Positions 61,585 through 64,000 of a DNA stretch of 64,000 nt are shown one piece after another. This DNA is from a bacterium (GTDB lineage Bacteria; Zhuqueibacterota; QNDG01; JAFGCO01): the NCBI GenBank assembly GCA_016932575.1, contig JAFGCO010000007.1:119364-183363 (forward strand), written 5' to 3'. A model generated the notes under the pieces. That model was not told the origin of the DNA. It saw only the letters and a program-made list of their open reading frames with translations, and searched no databases. Both the position numbers and the translations under genes were made by a program. Positions within the stretch are counted from its first letter, which is position 1, and each line of letters starts with the position of its first letter.

Positions 61585-64000
61585 TTACTCCCGAACGACC
61601 CAGCGCCCTTCGTCCCTTCCGTCCATTTCAACGGTCTGATCGACTGAAGAAAAGGTTCGTGTCTGCTGTGTGCCATCCTGATATATGACCACCACATCCG
61701 CTGCCGTGTAATCACCCAGCCCAAAATGCACCACAGGATCGTCCTGTCCGCAAAATCCGTTGTTACTGCGAATTTCCCGGAATCCCAGCAGCTGGCCGCC
61801 GGCCTGGTTGGCCGGATAAAGATACACTTTCGCACCAAATCCGCCGGCCTGCCCGTTTGGCGCAATGACCTTCACCTTCAGATAATGATTGCCGTTACTG
61901 AAGTCATTCCGAATGAGACGGGCACGGCTGACAATGTCTGTCACCACAAAGTCCGGATCCCCGTCATTGTCGATATCCGCAAATGCAATGCTTCGGGCGT
62001 CACCGGGCGACGGATAGGAATAGGGGATAATCGATCCGGGATCAAACGAACCGTTTCCATTGTTCAGCAGGCTGTATAAATAACCCGCAAATATCAAATC
62101 CAAATCCATATCGTTGTCCAGGTCCGCAAATCCGCCCATGTATCCGTTGATATCGTTCCAGGATTGCGGACCGATCGAGAAGGTCCCGTCTCCGTCATTA
62201 AAATACAGAGCCGCTTTGCTGGCCGGACTGTCAGAGACCAGCAGCATGTCCAGATCACCGTCATTGTCAACATCGCCCATGGTAATTCCTGTGCCTGCCT
62301 GCGGTATCGCTGAGGTTATACCGATGCTCGTAATATCTGCGATTCTCGTAAAACTTCCATAACCATCGTTGATCAGAACATTCAAGTCCCCGGTCTGATT
62401 TGCCGCAAAAATATCCAGATCGCCGTCATTATCAAAGTCCGTTGCCGTACCTCCGTGACAGGCGGGCGCATCTTCCAGATCACCGCAGTCCGCCGCACCC
62501 AGCTTGGAAAAAGCAAAGGCCATTTCGTTATGATAAACTTCGTTGGGATGGCTCCAGGGCGGGGCGCCGTTTGTTCCCTGAAATCCCGGAATTGAAAATA
62601 TATCCAGATATTGATCGTTGTCCATATCAAAGACCAGAACGGAACGGGTTTTCATGGGTGTTGAAGCAATGCAGGGGGCGGTCACATCCGAAAAATATCC
62701 GTTCCCGTCATTTCTGTAAACGTCATTGTGATCTCCCTCATTTTCCGGCAATTTGAGAGTGGTTCCATTCACCAGATCGAAGTTCCCGTCATTGTCCAGA
62801 TCTCCCCAGCAGGCCCCTTGAGAACCGTCATCCAAATCTGCAACGCCCCGGGCGGTGCCCTCTTCCGAAAACTGGCTGCCGTCCACATTGATATAACACA
62901 GATCCGTTGAACCCTCCCCGCAGTACCGGGACAGATACAAATCCGGCCGGCCGTCATTGTTGATATCCGCAAAACAGCAGGCGCTTGTCCCTTCCTGTGT
63001 GTCACCCAGGGTGGAGGAAGTAATATCCGTGAGCATCGCTGTCGATCCGACGCTGCCCAGGCTGTCCTCCTCTTCAGGCGTCATTCCGCGCACAAACTCA
63101 AATTTGATGGCGTCTGCCATGACATAGCCGTTTGCATGATTGCTCACCTGCACCCGGCCGGACAGGCCTGTTAAAAAGGGGAATATGCCCAGAGAATTCC
63201 ATTGGGCCATATTCACCGACTGGTCGACATTGACGGTCGTATCACGACCGCCCGCATACTGAATGTTCACAGGCACATTGGTCGCATTGGCATAGGAAGA
63301 ACCGAGTTGCCCGTGCCACTCTGAGACTTCATAATAACCGTTTAATCCAATGGTCGGAATATATAATGCCACATTTTCTCCGCTTCCGGCATTCGACCAG
63401 GCATGGCCATAGGGCTGAAAGGGACCGTAATTTCGGTTATTGTAAAAGGCGTAATATTTTCCTCCGGCCGAAGTCAGGTTCCAGGCGCCGAGATGTTGAA
63501 TCGGCTCTGAACCGGGCGATGTCTGATTGTTTACATTGTTGTCCACAATGATCGGGGTCACCAGCGTGTCCGGCTCTCTGAACAGCATGGTGCCGTCTCC
63601 GAATACTTCCTGATTGGTTACCCAGCTGGACCAGGCAATATCGCCCCATAAAATCAGGGGATCGGCGTCTGTCACTTCTTCACCGTTGTTGAACACCGGA
63701 TCCTGGCCGCCGCGGAAACGGTAATAGGACGATCCGCTCACCGGATCATGGGCCGCCAGTTCGGAAGCACTCACCGTCTGCTCCAGGCCGGTGGCATTAA
63801 CCACGCTGACGCCGTGATCGAAATACCGCACCCAGAGGCTGTCGGCAAAGTCGGTAGACGGGTTGATCGTCTTACCCGGCAGTCTGATCATATCACTGAC
63901 CGGATATCCCAGTTTGCCCTTGGCCTCAAATTCATCGTAAAAATGCTGATTTCCGTGATGCCCGGGTCCGCCCGGTCCGTAATCCTCGTTCCCTTCATCC
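61585..64000 (-). CDS. Secreted FG-GAP/ASPIC protein with golvesin-like domain (5' end cut by window edge)
   Basis: The minus frame is open from the stop at 61585 to base 64000 without interruption (at least 804 codons), so the true start lies beyond the edge; the Met at 63891 is internal. The visible N-terminal part includes a KLGYPVSDMIRLPG stretch, then a golvesin-like carbohydrate-binding domain (NGYYEVSEWHGQLG, NVPVNIQYAGG, GYVMADAIKFEFV). Seven FG-GAP motifs with DxDNDGDxD follow (for example DINNDGRPD, DFDNDGDLD, DVDNDGDLD), and an ASPIC/UnbV domain closes the protein (NGQAGGFGAKVYLYPAN then VVVIYQDGTQQTRTFSS). It ends GRDEGRWVVRE with no type IX sorting domain. Function unknown. Confidence 0.8.
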   Translation of the reverse strand, partial: DEGNEDYGPGGPGHHGNQHFYDEFEAKGKLGYPVSDMIRLPGKTINPSTDFADSLWVRYFDHGVSVVNATGLEQTVSASELAAHDPVSGSSYYRFRGGQDPVFNNGEEVTDADPLILWGDIAWSSWVTNQEVFGDGTMLFREPDTLVTPIIVDNNVNNQTSPGSEPIQHLGAWNLTSAGGKYYAFYNNRNYGPFQPYGHAWSNAGSGENVALYIPTIGLNGYYEVSEWHGQLGSSYANATNVPVNIQYAGGRDTTVNVDQSVNMAQWNSLGIFPFLTGLSGRVQVSNHANGYVMADAIKFEFVRGMTPEEEDSLGSVGSTAMLTDITSSTLGDTQEGTSACCFADINNDGRPDLYLSRYCGEGSTDLCYINVDGSQFSEEGTARGVADLDDGSQGACWGDLDNDGNFDLVNGTTLKLPENEGDHNDVYRNDGNGYFSDVTAPCIASTPMKTRSVLVFDMDNDQYLDIFSIPGFQGTNGAPPWSHPNEVYHNEMAFAFSKLGAADCGDLEDAPACHGGTATDFDNDGDLDIFAANQTGDLNVLINDGYGSFTRIADITSIGITSAIPQAGTGITMGDVDNDGDLDMLLVSDSPASKAALYFNDGDGTFSIGPQSWNDINGYMGGFADLDNDMDLDLIFAGYLYSLLNNGNGSFDPGSIIPYSYPSPGDARSIAFADIDNDGDPDFVVTDIVSRARLIRNDFSNGNHYLKVKVIAPNGQAGGFGAKVYLYPANQAGGQLLGFREIRSNNGFCGQDDPVVHFGLGDYTAADVVVIYQDGTQQTRTFSSVDQTVEMDGRDEGRWVVRE

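Overview
The window looks like a chromosome segment from an uncultured bacterium of the Fibrobacterota-Chlorobiota-Bacteroidota (FCB) superphylum, closest in style to Calditrichota/KSB1/Ignavibacteria-type genomes. This placement is inferred from gene content, not from a database search. Six predicted secreted proteins end in a type IX secretion (Por) C-terminal sorting domain with the N-Y/C/H/T-PNPFN signature. There is also a GWxTD-domain protein, a DUF4846 protein, a DUF5683 protein and several lipoproteins. All housekeeping genes look intact. No phage, insertion sequence, rRNA or CRISPR array was seen. Both ends cut through genes: a Wzz/GumC-like gene on the left and an FG-GAP/ASPIC protein on the right.

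Layout. 1-4.5 kb (minus): Wzz/GumC-like and Wza-like polysaccharide export genes, then after a terminator a glgA-STAS pair. 4.7-8.8 kb (minus): CpoB/YbgF-like TPR lipoprotein, MsbA-like ABC exporter, lgt. 8.9-15 kb (minus): two large type IX cargo proteins, one with InlB-like repeats and one with 14 FG-GAP repeats. 15.2-30.6 kb (minus): a housekeeping run of DUF4846, purH, purN, GWxTD, rimO, ftsY, pgsA-like, ubiA-like, purF, PHP, DUF2279-like, HD, DUF5683, ridA, a small membrane protein, a deoxynucleoside kinase and folK. tRNA-Asn diverges from folK. 31.6-34 kb (plus): a seven-FG-GAP cargo protein. 34.3-35.4 kb (minus): MFS transporter. 35.6-40.7 kb (plus): histidine kinase, sigma54-type regulator, coiled-coil protein and putative outer-membrane barrel. 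41-52.8 kb (plus): an envelope/secreted island made of a CarboxypepD-repeat cargo protein, an Ig-like lipoprotein, a VIT+VWA cargo protein, a META lipoprotein, a serpin lipoprotein and a DUF3160 cargo protein. 52.8-61.2 kb (minus): LysE, panC, exbD, rtcB, nitrilase, PfkB kinase, M50 protease and SAM hydroxide adenosyltransferase. 61.6-64 kb (minus): FG-GAP/golvesin/ASPIC protein.

The most unusual material is non-coding. Five intergenic spaces (about 27.7, 28.3-28.6, 54.4-55.0, 55.4-55.9 and 57.4-57.8 kb) are built from the same vocabulary of degenerate short repeats. In the three long copies the modules keep nearly the same order around a nearly identical core of about 65 bp. At two places the repeat forms the 3' end of the neighbouring gene: the last codons and stop of the nitrilase, and the stop of ridA. 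Separately, the envelope/secreted island is punctuated by strong stem-loops, including a perfect 20-bp inverted repeat between the VIT-VWA and META genes.

Translation and transcription signals are readable. Strong AAGGAG-type ribosome binding sites are common, and several genes (purH, purN, ubiA-like, ridA) appear to start at TTG. Good TTGACA-N17-TATATT promoters precede folK and the kinase operon, and a TTGACA-N16-TATATT promoter precedes tRNA-Asn.
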